A stretch of DNA of 64,000 bases, taken from positions 1-64,000 of the forward strand of contig CANGIY010000003.1 in the NCBI GenBank assembly GCA_947454235.1, in the 5' to 3' direction. The position numbers and the translations under genes are program-made. Origin of the DNA: Chitinophagaceae bacterium. Lineage in GTDB: Bacteria > Bacteroidota > Bacteroidia > Chitinophagales > Chitinophagaceae. The notes below the pieces were generated by a model. That model did no database searches. It had not been told where the DNA came from and saw only the letters and a list, made by a program, of their open reading frames with translations. Positions 57,386 through 64,000 of this stretch are shown here, piece after piece; within the stretch, counting starts at the first letter, position 1, and each line of letters opens with the position of its first letter.

Positions 57386-58639
57386 TTACTTATACTCAAC
57401 AAAGGCCTCTTCGTAGTTGATTTTGAGGGTTGTGAAGTGCTCATAAACATCGGTACCCAAGTACCCATTTGATTCCCAATTACCGCCTGATGCCATGAAC
57501 GGGCTTCTTTTATACACCTCCATTCCCGGCAAGCCAATCAACGTGATGCCCACACGCACCTTATAATCAAGCATGCGGCAATAATCTTCGTCCTTTTTAC
57601 CCGAAATATTCAGGTTCTTGCATTTCTGCCCTTTCGACTTCAACAAATCTTCGTTGTTTTTCCAGAATTTCCCATTCATGCCTGTAGGCGAAAGACGCAA
57701 CCCGAAATCCATAAAAAATTCCTTTCCATCTTCGTCGGCTACCAATAGTTTTTGGGTATTGCAGTCGGCAAAATAATTTTTATACGGTGCGCGATCGGCT
57801 TTTTGTAAAATGGCAACAGTACCATCCCTGTTTACTATAAATTCACCCAGCAGGCGCAGTGCATTGGTGCCCAGTGCCGCCATTTCAGGCTTTGCACCTG
57901 TTGTTGTTGGGTCTGGCACCAGAGAAAAGAGCACATTTTTAAGCGTTACTTTTCCACCAATTGTGATAGTATCGGCAACGGCGTATTTTGGAAGTTTCTT
58001 TGTTTTATCGCTGCCCGTTTCTGCAATCATCTTCAACCCCAGCTTCTTCGCTTCGCTCAAGGAGATGGTAGAAAACCCATCTTCAGGGTGCAGCGCAACT
58101 GTGGTTTCCTTTGTTCCGAATGACATTGGGATAGTCACCAGATTCCCTTCTTTGCGTGCAAATTCCAGTTTCACATCGGCTGTTTTTGTAGATGTCGCTT
58201 TTGCAACACCCTTCAATTGCTCGCAAAGGGCAATGGCATTGTTCAGCATTACTGTATCATCGGCAGTAAGCACTTTAGCATATTTCTTTTTCACTTCCAA
58301 CGCATGATCGCCTGCCGCCTTGTATTGGTAGCTATTGAAATAATTGTAGTAATTCAATACCGCTATGCGCGCTAGTTCGGCATCACTGAAATTAGAAGCA
58401 TGATTTTTCAATAAAGCTTGCGACTCCATATAAGAACGCTCGAAATGACCGAAGGCATTATCAACAAAGCACTGCAAGTAAAGCCAGCGGTTTTTATCCA
58501 TGGTGCGCACGTGGCTCATCAACGACTTTTTAAGTTCGCCCATTTGTCCCTTGTTCAGCAATTCACCCATAGAATCGACCTGAGCCCTAACCATTGTACT
58601 ACCGGCAATCGCCAGCAAAAGCGCAAAAAACTTTTTCAT
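57386..58639 (-). CDS. Retropepsin-like protein with degenerate catalytic motifs
   Basis: A 417-residue exported protein (signal peptide ending VRAQ). The N-terminal ~150 residues are helical. Two retropepsin-like halves follow, with the flanking features intact (STISLSEAKKLGLKM; ITIGGKVTLKNVLFSLV; GTNALRLLGEF; closing YLGTDVYEHFTTLKINY). At the places where the family has D-T/S-G, this protein has HPEDGFS and FFMDFGLRLS, so neither catalytic triad is canonical. The protein is probably inactive as an aspartic protease and may bind peptides. The ATG at 58639 is chosen over a TTG 9 bp upstream. Confidence 0.75.
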   Translation of the reverse strand: MKKFFALLLAIAGSTMVRAQVDSMGELLNKGQMGELKKSLMSHVRTMDKNRWLYLQCFVDNAFGHFERSYMESQALLKNHASNFSDAELARIAVLNYYNYFNSYQYKAAGDHALEVKKKYAKVLTADDTVMLNNAIALCEQLKGVAKATSTKTADVKLEFARKEGNLVTIPMSFGTKETTVALHPEDGFSTISLSEAKKLGLKMIAETGSDKTKKLPKYAVADTITIGGKVTLKNVLFSLVPDPTTTGAKPEMAALGTNALRLLGEFIVNRDGTVAILQKADRAPYKNYFADCNTQKLLVADEDGKEFFMDFGLRLSPTGMNGKFWKNNEDLLKSKGQKCKNLNISGKKDEDYCRMLDYKVRVGITLIGLPGMEVYKRSPFMASGGNWESNGYLGTDVYEHFTTLKINYEEAFVEYK

Positions 58640-58691
58640 TTTGTTCAAATAAATGTAAAAATAGAAAAGTAACCATTAGCCACACCAGAAA

Positions 58692-58721
58692 TAAAAAAAC
58701 AGCCCCGCGACTGCGAGGCTG
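58692..58721 (-). terminator. Terminator of the glycine-rich protein gene
   Basis: On the minus strand a GC-rich stem (CAGCCTCG / CGGGGCTG with one wobble, 58700-58721) is followed by TTTTTTT. It lies 17 bp after the stop codon at 58738 and ends the transcript before the aspartic-protease-like gene. Confidence 0.85.
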
Positions 58722-58737
58722 AAATAAGCTTATTTGA

Positions 58738-59823
58738 TTAACGATGACCGTGACCGCCACCTGAGTGTCCGCCGCCGGAATGACCACCACCTGATGACCT
58801 GGCTCCTCCGCCACCACCACCAAAGGAACGACCGCCGCCGCCGCCGAAGGATCTTGCACCGCCACCATTGAAAGAACGAGATGTGCTTCCGCCACTGAAT
58901 GACCTGGCACCACCACCGTTGAATGAACGGGCTGTATTGCCATTGCTAAAATTTCTGGCATTAGAGAAACCACCTGACCTTGAACCTCCATTGAAGAACG
59001 AACGTGCGCCCGAATTACCTCCACGGAATGCACTTGATGATGAATTACCATTTGACCTGCCTCCACCGAAGAATCTTGAGAAACCACTTCTGCCACCGTT
59101 GGCGTTGGTATTTCCTCCTCGACCGCCGAAAAATCCGCTTCTGCCAGTGTTGGCTCTCAATGCTGATGGATTTGCAAAAGAGCTACCGAAATTATTGTTG
59201 ATTGCCGAAGGACGGAAAGAACTCCCACCACCAACCGCAGGACGTAACCCTGTTCCTGATGAATGCGGACCTAAACCAACCCCTATTTGGCGCGGACCGT
59301 AATTGTAATTGCGGGTATTGCACCAGCTATGGTAGTCGCCTGTATGCCCCCAATAACCACCTCCGTAGCCCCATGGGTGCCATGCTGAATAGCCCGACCA
59401 ACAACTCCACGACCAGTAAGGATTCCAATATGGACCAAAACCTATGTATAATCCACTGCTGTAGCCCCAAGGGTTATAACCCCAATAAGGGTCGTACCAG
59501 TAACGATCGTACCAACAAGGGTTATAAAACATACTGTAATAACCCATATTGTAATAAGGATTGTAGAAGCGATTGATGCGTGAACTGTACGTATAATCAT
59601 CACCATCATCTACATAATCGTTCGGATTATTGTAACTGTTGTATGAGTCGCCTTGCTGAGCATTCGTAGGGATGTGTTGTTGCTGACGATTCATTTCACG
59701 CATAGAATCTTCAGCACTCATTGCGCCATAATCTCTGCCCGTCGTATAAATGTCATCGGTTTGGGCGTAAGAACTACATACGCTACCAACAACCAACCCA
59801 CCAATTAAAAGAAGCTGTTTCAT
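58738..59823 (-). CDS. Secreted Tyr/Gly-rich protein
   Basis: A 361-residue secreted protein. The ATG at 59823 gives a signal peptide ending SSYAQ. Residues ~75-165 are extremely rich in Tyr, Trp, Pro and Gly (YNPYYNMGYYSMF-type repeats), and the C-terminal ~110 residues are repeats of ARSF-N-GGG-type units ending in a His/Gly tail (GGGHSGGGH). No domain is recognised. Composition suggests a surface or matrix-associated disordered protein. It is divergent from proS and shares a short control region with it. Confidence 0.8.
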   Translation of the reverse strand: MKQLLLIGGLVVGSVCSSYAQTDDIYTTGRDYGAMSAEDSMREMNRQQQHIPTNAQQGDSYNSYNNPNDYVDDGDDYTYSSRINRFYNPYYNMGYYSMFYNPCWYDRYWYDPYWGYNPWGYSSGLYIGFGPYWNPYWSWSCWSGYSAWHPWGYGGGYWGHTGDYHSWCNTRNYNYGPRQIGVGLGPHSSGTGLRPAVGGGSSFRPSAINNNFGSSFANPSALRANTGRSGFFGGRGGNTNANGGRSGFSRFFGGGRSNGNSSSSAFRGGNSGARSFFNGGSRSGGFSNARNFSNGNTARSFNGGGARSFSGGSTSRSFNGGGARSFGGGGGRSFGGGGGGARSSGGGHSGGGHSGGGHGHR

Positions 59824-59864
59824 AACCAACTGTTTTTTTGATTTAAAACCTTTTGTGAAATTAC

Positions 59865-59872
59865 TACTTTTG
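59865..59872 (+). promoter_or_regulatory. -7 box (TACTTTTG) for proS
   Basis: A perfect TAnnTTTG box, 47 bp before the proS ATG. The -33 spacing to the nearest TTTG is 24 bp, longer than usual. Confidence 0.45.
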
Positions 59873-59883
59873 CGAAAAGCAGC

Positions 59884-59912
59884 CAAAATTAGGATTGCAA
59901 AAAACGTTCCAA
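59884..59912 (-). promoter_or_regulatory. Promoter for the Tyr/Gly-rich protein
   Basis: On the minus strand TTG (59910-59912), an 18-bp spacer and a perfect -7 box TAATTTTG (59884-59891). It lies opposite the proS -7 box, so the two divergent promoters overlap face to face. Confidence 0.5.
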
Positions 59913-59919
59913 GTTTATT

Positions 59920-61398
59920 ATGTCTACGATTTTAACAAAGAGAAGTGACGATTATTCCCAATGGTATAACGACCTCGTATTGAAAAGCGGTTTAGCAGAT
60001 TATTCAGCTGTAAAAGGATGCATGGTTATAAAGCCCCACGGCTTTGCTTTGTGGGAGCTCATGCGCGATCAGCTGGACAAAATGTTTAAAGAAACCGGTC
60101 ACCAAAACGCTTACTTCCCTTTACTGATACCCAAGAGCTTTTTGAGTCGCGAAGCAAGCCACGTTGAAGGCTTTGCCAAAGAGTGCGCCGTAGTAACACA
60201 CTACCGCCTTAAAAACGACCCTAACGGCAATGGGATTATCGTTGATAAAGACGCAAAACTGGAAGAAGAACTCATCGTGCGCCCAACGTCAGAAACCATT
60301 ATCTGGAATACCTACAAAGACTGGATTCAAAGCTACCGCGACCTGCCGATTCTTATTAACCAATGGGCCAACGTCGTAAGATGGGAAATGAGAACACGCC
60401 TTTTCCTCAGAACTACTGAATTCCTTTGGCAGGAAGGGCATACCGCACATGCTACAAAAGAAGAAGCAATCGAAGAAACAACTAAAATGCTTGAAGTCTA
60501 TGCAACATTTGCAGAAGACTTTATGGCTCTGCCTGTTTTAAAAGGCGTAAAATCGGCCAACGAACGTTTTGCAGGAGCTGAAGACACTTACTGCATCGAG
60601 GCTATGATGCAAGACGGAAAAGCGCTTCAAGCAGGCACCAGCCACTTCCTGGGGCAAAACTTCGCTAAAGCATTTGAAGTACAATTCCGTGATAAAGAGA
60701 ATAAACTCGATTATGTTTGGGCTACTTCATGGGGTGTATCTACAAGGCTTATTGGCGCACTTGTAATGGCACATAGCGATGACAACGGACTTGTTCTGCC
60801 TCCTAAAATAGCACCAATTCAAGTAGTGATTATTCCAATTCTGAATAAAAATCCTGAAACAGTTGCAAAACTGAACCAAGTTGCTGATGATTTAATTTCA
60901 GGTCTTAAAGCGGCTGGCATCAGGTGCAAATACGACAATGACGACAACACACGTCCGGGTTGGAAGTACGCAGAATACGAACTAAAAGGTGTACCTGTAA
61001 GGATTGTTCTTGGTGCTCGTGACATTGAAAACGGCAACATAGAAATCATGCGTCGTGATATGCTTACAAAAGAAATGGTTCCGGTTGATAATGCCCTTGA
61101 ATACACAAAAACACTTCTGGGTACTATTCACGATTCTATGTTCAACAAAGCCAGAGACTTCCGTGATAGCAACATCAGAAAAGTGGACACGTGGGAAGAA
61201 TTCGTGAAAACAATTGAAGAAGTTCCGGGCTTTATTTCAGCGCATTGGGATGGCACTCCTGAAACTGAAGAACAAATTAAAGAGGCGACAAAAGCAACCA
61301 TTCGATGCATCCCGTTAGACAATGTTCAGGAAGAAGGAAAATGCGTGTTCTCAGGTAAACATTCAACACAAAGAGTTATATTCGCTAGAGCTTACTAA
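59920..61398 (+). CDS. proS: Prolyl-tRNA synthetase
   Basis: A 492-residue ProS of the short (archaeal/eukaryote-like) type, lacking the INS editing domain. The class II motif 2 ([20 protein letters not shown]), motif 3 ([20 protein letters not shown]) and the C-terminal anticodon-binding and zinc-like domains are all present. This type is normal in Bacteroidota. It is followed 17 bp later by the DUF5362-like gene. Confidence 0.96.
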   Translation: MSTILTKRSDDYSQWYNDLVLKSGLADYSAVKGCMVIKPHGFALWELMRDQLDKMFKETGHQNAYFPLLIPKSFLSREASHVEGFAKECAVVTHYRLKNDPNGNGIIVDKDAKLEEELIVRPTSETIIWNTYKDWIQSYRDLPILINQWANVVRWEMRTRLFLRTTEFLWQEGHTAHATKEEAIEETTKMLEVYATFAEDFMALPVLKGVKSANERFAGAEDTYCIEAMMQDGKALQAGTSHFLGQNFAKAFEVQFRDKENKLDYVWATSWGVSTRLIGALVMAHSDDNGLVLPPKIAPIQVVIIPILNKNPETVAKLNQVADDLISGLKAAGIRCKYDNDDNTRPGWKYAEYELKGVPVRIVLGARDIENGNIEIMRRDMLTKEMVPVDNALEYTKTLLGTIHDSMFNKARDFRDSNIRKVDTWEEFVKTIEEVPGFISAHWDGTPETEEQIKEATKATIRCIPLDNVQEEGKCVFSGKHSTQRVIFARAY

Positions 61399-61415
61399 TA
61401 TCTAAACCAATCATC

Positions 61416-61898
61416 ATGGAAAATAGCAACAACAACTTCGGTGAATACGGTTCTAAATCAGACCTGTTCAGCATGGAAATTACTGAGCGCCTGAAATATC
61501 ATTTATTCGACATGGCGAAGTGGACTAAATTTCTGGCTATTGTGCAAATAGTAGTTATGTCACTTTATGTTGTCGGTATGTTAGGGTTATCTACTGCTTT
61601 ATCAAGCCTAAGTTCAGGCAGATATGGAGGATACGGAGGATTTGGCGGGCTAGGTGCAGGAGTTATGATATTCGTCTTACTAATTATGATTGGCGTGGGC
61701 GTATATCCTGTTTATGCATTGTTCAAGTTTTCTGTGGTTACCAAAAGGGCTCTCAAATCGAGTGACATTGAAATGTTTACTGAAGGAATTGTTTACCTTA
61801 AAAACTTCTTCAAGTATATTGGTGTGCTATTGATTATTGTCCTGGCATTCTATGGCATTATTTTCCTAGTTGGTATGATGGGCGCATTGTTCAGATAA
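61416..61898 (+). CDS. DUF5362-like membrane protein
   Basis: A 160-residue protein with four predicted membrane helices in two hairpins and a Gly/Tyr-rich loop between the first pair (RYGGYGGFGGLG). The N-terminal ERLKYHLFDMAKWTKFL motif and the ALFKFSVVTKRAL helix match a small Bacteroidota membrane family I know as DUF5362. Function unknown. It is downstream of proS and ends at a clear terminator. Confidence 0.75.
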   Translation: MENSNNNFGEYGSKSDLFSMEITERLKYHLFDMAKWTKFLAIVQIVVMSLYVVGMLGLSTALSSLSSGRYGGYGGFGGLGAGVMIFVLLIMIGVGVYPVYALFKFSVVTKRALKSSDIEMFTEGIVYLKNFFKYIGVLLIIVLAFYGIIFLVGMMGALFR

Positions 61899-61919
61899 AC
61901 CAAACTCAATATTTTACCG

Positions 61920-61962
61920 AGCCGGATATAGTTCTATAATCAGAATTTTATCCGGCTTTTTA
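61920..61962 (+). terminator. Terminator of the proS operon, overlapping the GNAT 3' end
   Basis: AGCCGGATA (61920-61928) and TATCCGGCT (61949-61957) form a perfect 9-bp stem, with further pairing in the 20-nt loop, followed by TTTTTAT. The right arm is part of the last codons of the convergent GNAT gene, so one sequence serves both as coding DNA and as terminator. Confidence 0.8.
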
Positions 61963-62530
61963 TTTGCTCTTTGACCAATGGCCACTCACTATCAATAATG
62001 CTGTATACTGCTGAGTTTCTTATTGTTCCGTTGGTTCTAATACGTTCGTTACGAAGAATTCCTTCAAAAGTAGCACCCAATCCTTCAACACCTTTTCTGC
62101 TTCTGGTATTCACCTCGTCAATGAAAAACTGAACCCTGATGGTTTGAAGCACCTCGAAACAATATTCCAATAACAACAGCTTACACTCTCTATTATAACC
62201 TGTTCTCCAATAGTCGGGGTGGTACCAAGTCCACCCTATCTCCAGCTTGCGATTGTTGGGCATCATAGAGTGCAACATGGTACTTCCAATCATTTTCCCG
62301 GTTAGTTGGTCATAAACTACAAATGGGTATTGTTCGCCACTCATGCGCTTCAACACAGCACTTTTAAGTTCTGAAAGCAATCTGTTTTTGTCAGAGCAAT
62401 CAACCGAAAAAAACTCCCAAATACGTTTATCAGAAGCTACCTCCAGCAACCCATCGAAATGTTCGTGGTCCAGCGGTACCAGTTTAACCTTAGTTCCCGT
62501 AAGCACTACGGGGTGGTGAATCCAGTTCAT
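61940..62530 (-). CDS. GNAT-family N-acetyltransferase (RimJ/RimL-like)
   Basis: A 196-residue GNAT protein of the RimJ/RimL type. The beta-bulge region (PFVVYDQLTGKMIGSTMLHSM) and the acceptor-side strands are clear. The acetyl-CoA loop, normally R/Q-x-x-G-x-G/A, reads YWRTGYNRECK, which keeps one glycine but loses the second. It may be weak or bind a different acyl donor. It overlaps the upstream thioesterase-like gene by ATGA. Confidence 0.82.
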   Translation of the reverse strand: MNWIHHPVVLTGTKVKLVPLDHEHFDGLLEVASDKRIWEFFSVDCSDKNRLLSELKSAVLKRMSGEQYPFVVYDQLTGKMIGSTMLHSMMPNNRKLEIGWTWYHPDYWRTGYNRECKLLLLEYCFEVLQTIRVQFFIDEVNTRSRKGVEGLGATFEGILRNERIRTNGTIRNSAVYSIIDSEWPLVKEQIKSRIKF

Positions 62531-62973
62531 GCGCTTTCCCCTCCTTGTAACATTTGTTCAAACTCTGGTGTGAGGGCGGCTGTTCTGCGTGCGGTATAGT
62601 CAAAACACACCATTCCCGTTTTTGCGTGCGCTATGTCTTTTACAGCACCTTCACGGGTAGTTGTAATTTTATATAACAAGTCGAAAGAAACCTTGGTAAT
62701 CTCTTCAGCGAAAATTTCAATTGTGAGTTTATCACCATAAAAGCCCTCGCCTTTGTATGCAATCATTACGTCAGCCATAATGAGGCTGTTGCCCATTATG
62801 TTCAATTCATTGCCGCCAAAGTAGGCTAAAAAGCGCATTCTGGCCTCGTGAATAATGCTTAAAACCGAATCGTTACCAACATGCCCGCCATAGTTAATAT
62901 CGCCTATGCGCACTGATAGCGTAGTAGTAAACAACGGTTTTTGCTCGGGAAATTTTATCTTTACACGCCCCAT
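62527..62973 (-). CDS. Acyl-CoA thioesterase (4HBT hotdog fold)
   Basis: A 148-residue single hotdog-fold thioesterase. The signature VRIGDINYGGHVGNDSVLSII (Asp and the following helix) is present, with MVCFDYTARRTA near the end. The ATG at 62973 follows the unlikely extension upstream and fits the -7 box at 63028. It overlaps the GNAT gene by 4 bp, so the two are translationally coupled. Confidence 0.9.
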   Translation of the reverse strand: MGRVKIKFPEQKPLFTTTLSVRIGDINYGGHVGNDSVLSIIHEARMRFLAYFGGNELNIMGNSLIMADVMIAYKGEGFYGDKLTIEIFAEEITKVSFDLLYKITTTREGAVKDIAHAKTGMVCFDYTARRTAALTPEFEQMLQGGESA

Positions 62974-63027
62974 ATTATGGAAATTATTTGTCGTTATCCC
63001 GTTGAAAGAAATCTGGCCACGGGCAGG

Positions 63028-63035
63028 CAAATATA
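63028..63035 (-). promoter_or_regulatory. -7 box (TATATTTG) for the thioesterase-GNAT pair
   Basis: A perfect TAnnTTTG on the minus strand, 54 bp before the thioesterase ATG. No -33 TTTG at the expected spacing. Confidence 0.45.
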
Positions 63036-63073
63036 ACGAGTCTATTATTTCATGTTGAATAAAACCATTGTTG

Positions 63074-63685
63074 ATGAAGATAATTTGTATTGGCAGAAAC
63101 TACGCCGAGCATGCCAAAGAACTGAACAACGAAGTTCCGGAAGCACCTGTGCTGTTTATGAAACCAAAGAGTGCACTCCAATTGCCTGAAAAACCATTTT
63201 ACTACCCCGACTTTACAACAGACTTACATTACGAATGTGAAGTTGTGGTGAAAATGCAAAAAAATGGCAGGGCTATCTCTGAAAAATTTGCGCCGCGCTA
63301 CTACAAGGAAATAAGTGTTGGGCTTGACTTTACTGCCCGCGATCTTCAAACCCAGCAAAAGAAAAAAGGGCTGCCATGGGAAATCGCCAAGGCTTTTGAC
63401 GGATCGGCAGTTGTGGGAAAATTCATCGAACTACCGAACATTGAAGAATTGAATTCGCTTGATTTCCACCTCGACATCAATGGAAATACCGTTCAAAAAG
63501 GCAATACACAAGATATGATTTACAATGTCAATCAAATTATTGCTTACGCTTCACGGTTCTTCACGCTTAATATGGGCGACCTGATATTCACAGGCACTCC
63601 GGCAGGTGTAGGACCAGTGGCTGCTAACGACCACCTTGAAGGCTATTTGAAAGGAGAAAAATTGTTTGATGTGACTGTGAGGTAA
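63074..63685 (+). CDS. Fumarylacetoacetate hydrolase-family protein
   Basis: A 203-residue single-domain FAH-family protein. The metal-binding E-x-E (HYECEVVV) and the GLDFTARDLQ and FTGTPAGVGPV motifs are all present. Members hydrate or decarboxylate small keto-acids (YcgM/oxaloacetate decarboxylase-like); the exact substrate cannot be read. The ATG at 63074 follows two TTG codons. It ends at a strong terminator. Confidence 0.92.
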   Translation: MKIICIGRNYAEHAKELNNEVPEAPVLFMKPKSALQLPEKPFYYPDFTTDLHYECEVVVKMQKNGRAISEKFAPRYYKEISVGLDFTARDLQTQQKKKGLPWEIAKAFDGSAVVGKFIELPNIEELNSLDFHLDINGNTVQKGNTQDMIYNVNQIIAYASRFFTLNMGDLIFTGTPAGVGPVAANDHLEGYLKGEKLFDVTVR

Positions 63686-63700
63686 TCTTCGCTAATCGAT

Positions 63701-63742
63701 AAAAAAATAGGCCGCCCGTTGATTCAGGCGGCCTATTATATT
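63701..63742. terminator. Bidirectional terminator
   Basis: AATAGGCCGCC (63706-63716) and GGCGGCCTATT (63727-63737) form a perfect 11-bp stem with a 10-nt loop. An A run on the left and T-rich sequence on the right serve both the FAH-family gene and the converging T9SS gene. Confidence 0.92.
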
Positions 63743-63755
63743 TTCAGTGAGCCAA

Positions 63756-64000
63756 TTATTGTTTCACCAGTTTTTCAATTTTAACCAATACACCTTCTTC
63801 AGTGTAAAGTGAAATGGTATATACACCCTGAGCCAATGAAGAAATATTGATTTCGTTGCTGCTCGATGTAATTACTGTTTTTCCATCCATTGTGCAGATA
63901 GTAGCATTCAGGCGAACATCACTTTCAATGTGTACCATGTCGGTAGCAGGGTTAGGATAAATGCTAACGCTTTCCGGAGTAATGTTACTTACACCCGTCA
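63756..64000 (-). CDS. C-terminus of a T9SS cargo protein (partial)
   Basis: The reading frame is open from the right edge to the TAA at 63756. The last ~80 residues read as a type IX secretion sorting domain: SIYPNPATDMVHIES near the start, then INISSLAQGVYTISLY and a final KIEKLVKQ. The rest of the protein lies outside the window, so its function is not visible. Confidence 0.9.
   Translation of the reverse strand, partial: TGVSNITPESVSIYPNPATDMVHIESDVRLNATICTMDGKTVITSSSNEINISSLAQGVYTISLYTEEGVLVKIEKLVKQ

Noticed and set aside
58868-59302. Plus-strand frame opposite the Tyr/Gly-rich gene
   Set aside because: Pro/Leu-rich antisense of Gly-rich codons, typical of a shadow frame.

Overview
The window looks like chromosomal DNA of a Bacteroidota bacterium, probably a Chitinophaga-like lineage (the order is my inference). 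The reasons are: proteins with type IX secretion (T9SS) C-terminal sorting domains (52832-54727 and the right-edge gene); the gliding-motility protein GldC; a CzcA efflux pump fused to a TolC-like outer-membrane part; and repeated -7 boxes of the form TAnnTTTG upstream of genes, which is the Bacteroidota sigma-factor signature. I see no tRNA or rRNA gene, CRISPR array or transposase.

Layout. 1-5994 (minus) is the N-terminal 1998 codons of a giant secreted protein made of about 22 Ig-like repeats; its C-terminus lies outside the window. 6286-9146 holds a DinB-like protein, a MoxR ATPase, a MazG-like pyrophosphohydrolase and a YhcG/DUF1016 nuclease. 9254-9400 holds decayed remnants that repeat the MazG-end/YhcG arrangement. 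9472-12602 is an A/T-rich restriction-modification operon: an unknown 90-aa protein, a Vsr mismatch nuclease, a cytosine-5 methyltransferase and an HpaII-family endonuclease. 13071-15236 is an outer-membrane beta-barrel protein. 15469-16377 is MeaB. 17291-23242 is a heavy-metal efflux operon, followed by selD.

24368-43720 is housekeeping and envelope biology: an MFS transporter, a GT39-like glycosyltransferase, an SDR, a PpiD-like chaperone, a PyrR-like phosphoribosyltransferase, a MacB-type permease, CvpA, YqeY, GldC, Dtd, a zinc-less sirtuin, MoeA, a TPR histidine kinase, and a four-gene ECF sigma/anti-sigma operon. 43809-52121 is rpoC and rpoB, unusually without ribosomal-protein genes upstream of rpoB. 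52476-55168 is a T9SS-exported NHL-repeat protein set between two near-identical direct repeats of about 300 bp, each carrying a chain of small perfect hairpins. The right end has an HsdR-N-like nuclease, a CtpA protease, a degenerate aspartic-protease-like protein, a glycine-rich secreted protein divergent from proS, a DUF5362-like membrane protein, a GNAT/thioesterase pair, a fumarylacetoacetase-family protein and the C-terminus of another T9SS cargo.

The most unusual things are the hairpin-array direct repeats around the NHL gene, the tandem relic at the edge of the HpaII island, the unknown first gene of that operon, the strong hairpin in the long rpoB-rpoC spacer, and an aspartic-protease-like protein that has lost its catalytic motifs.
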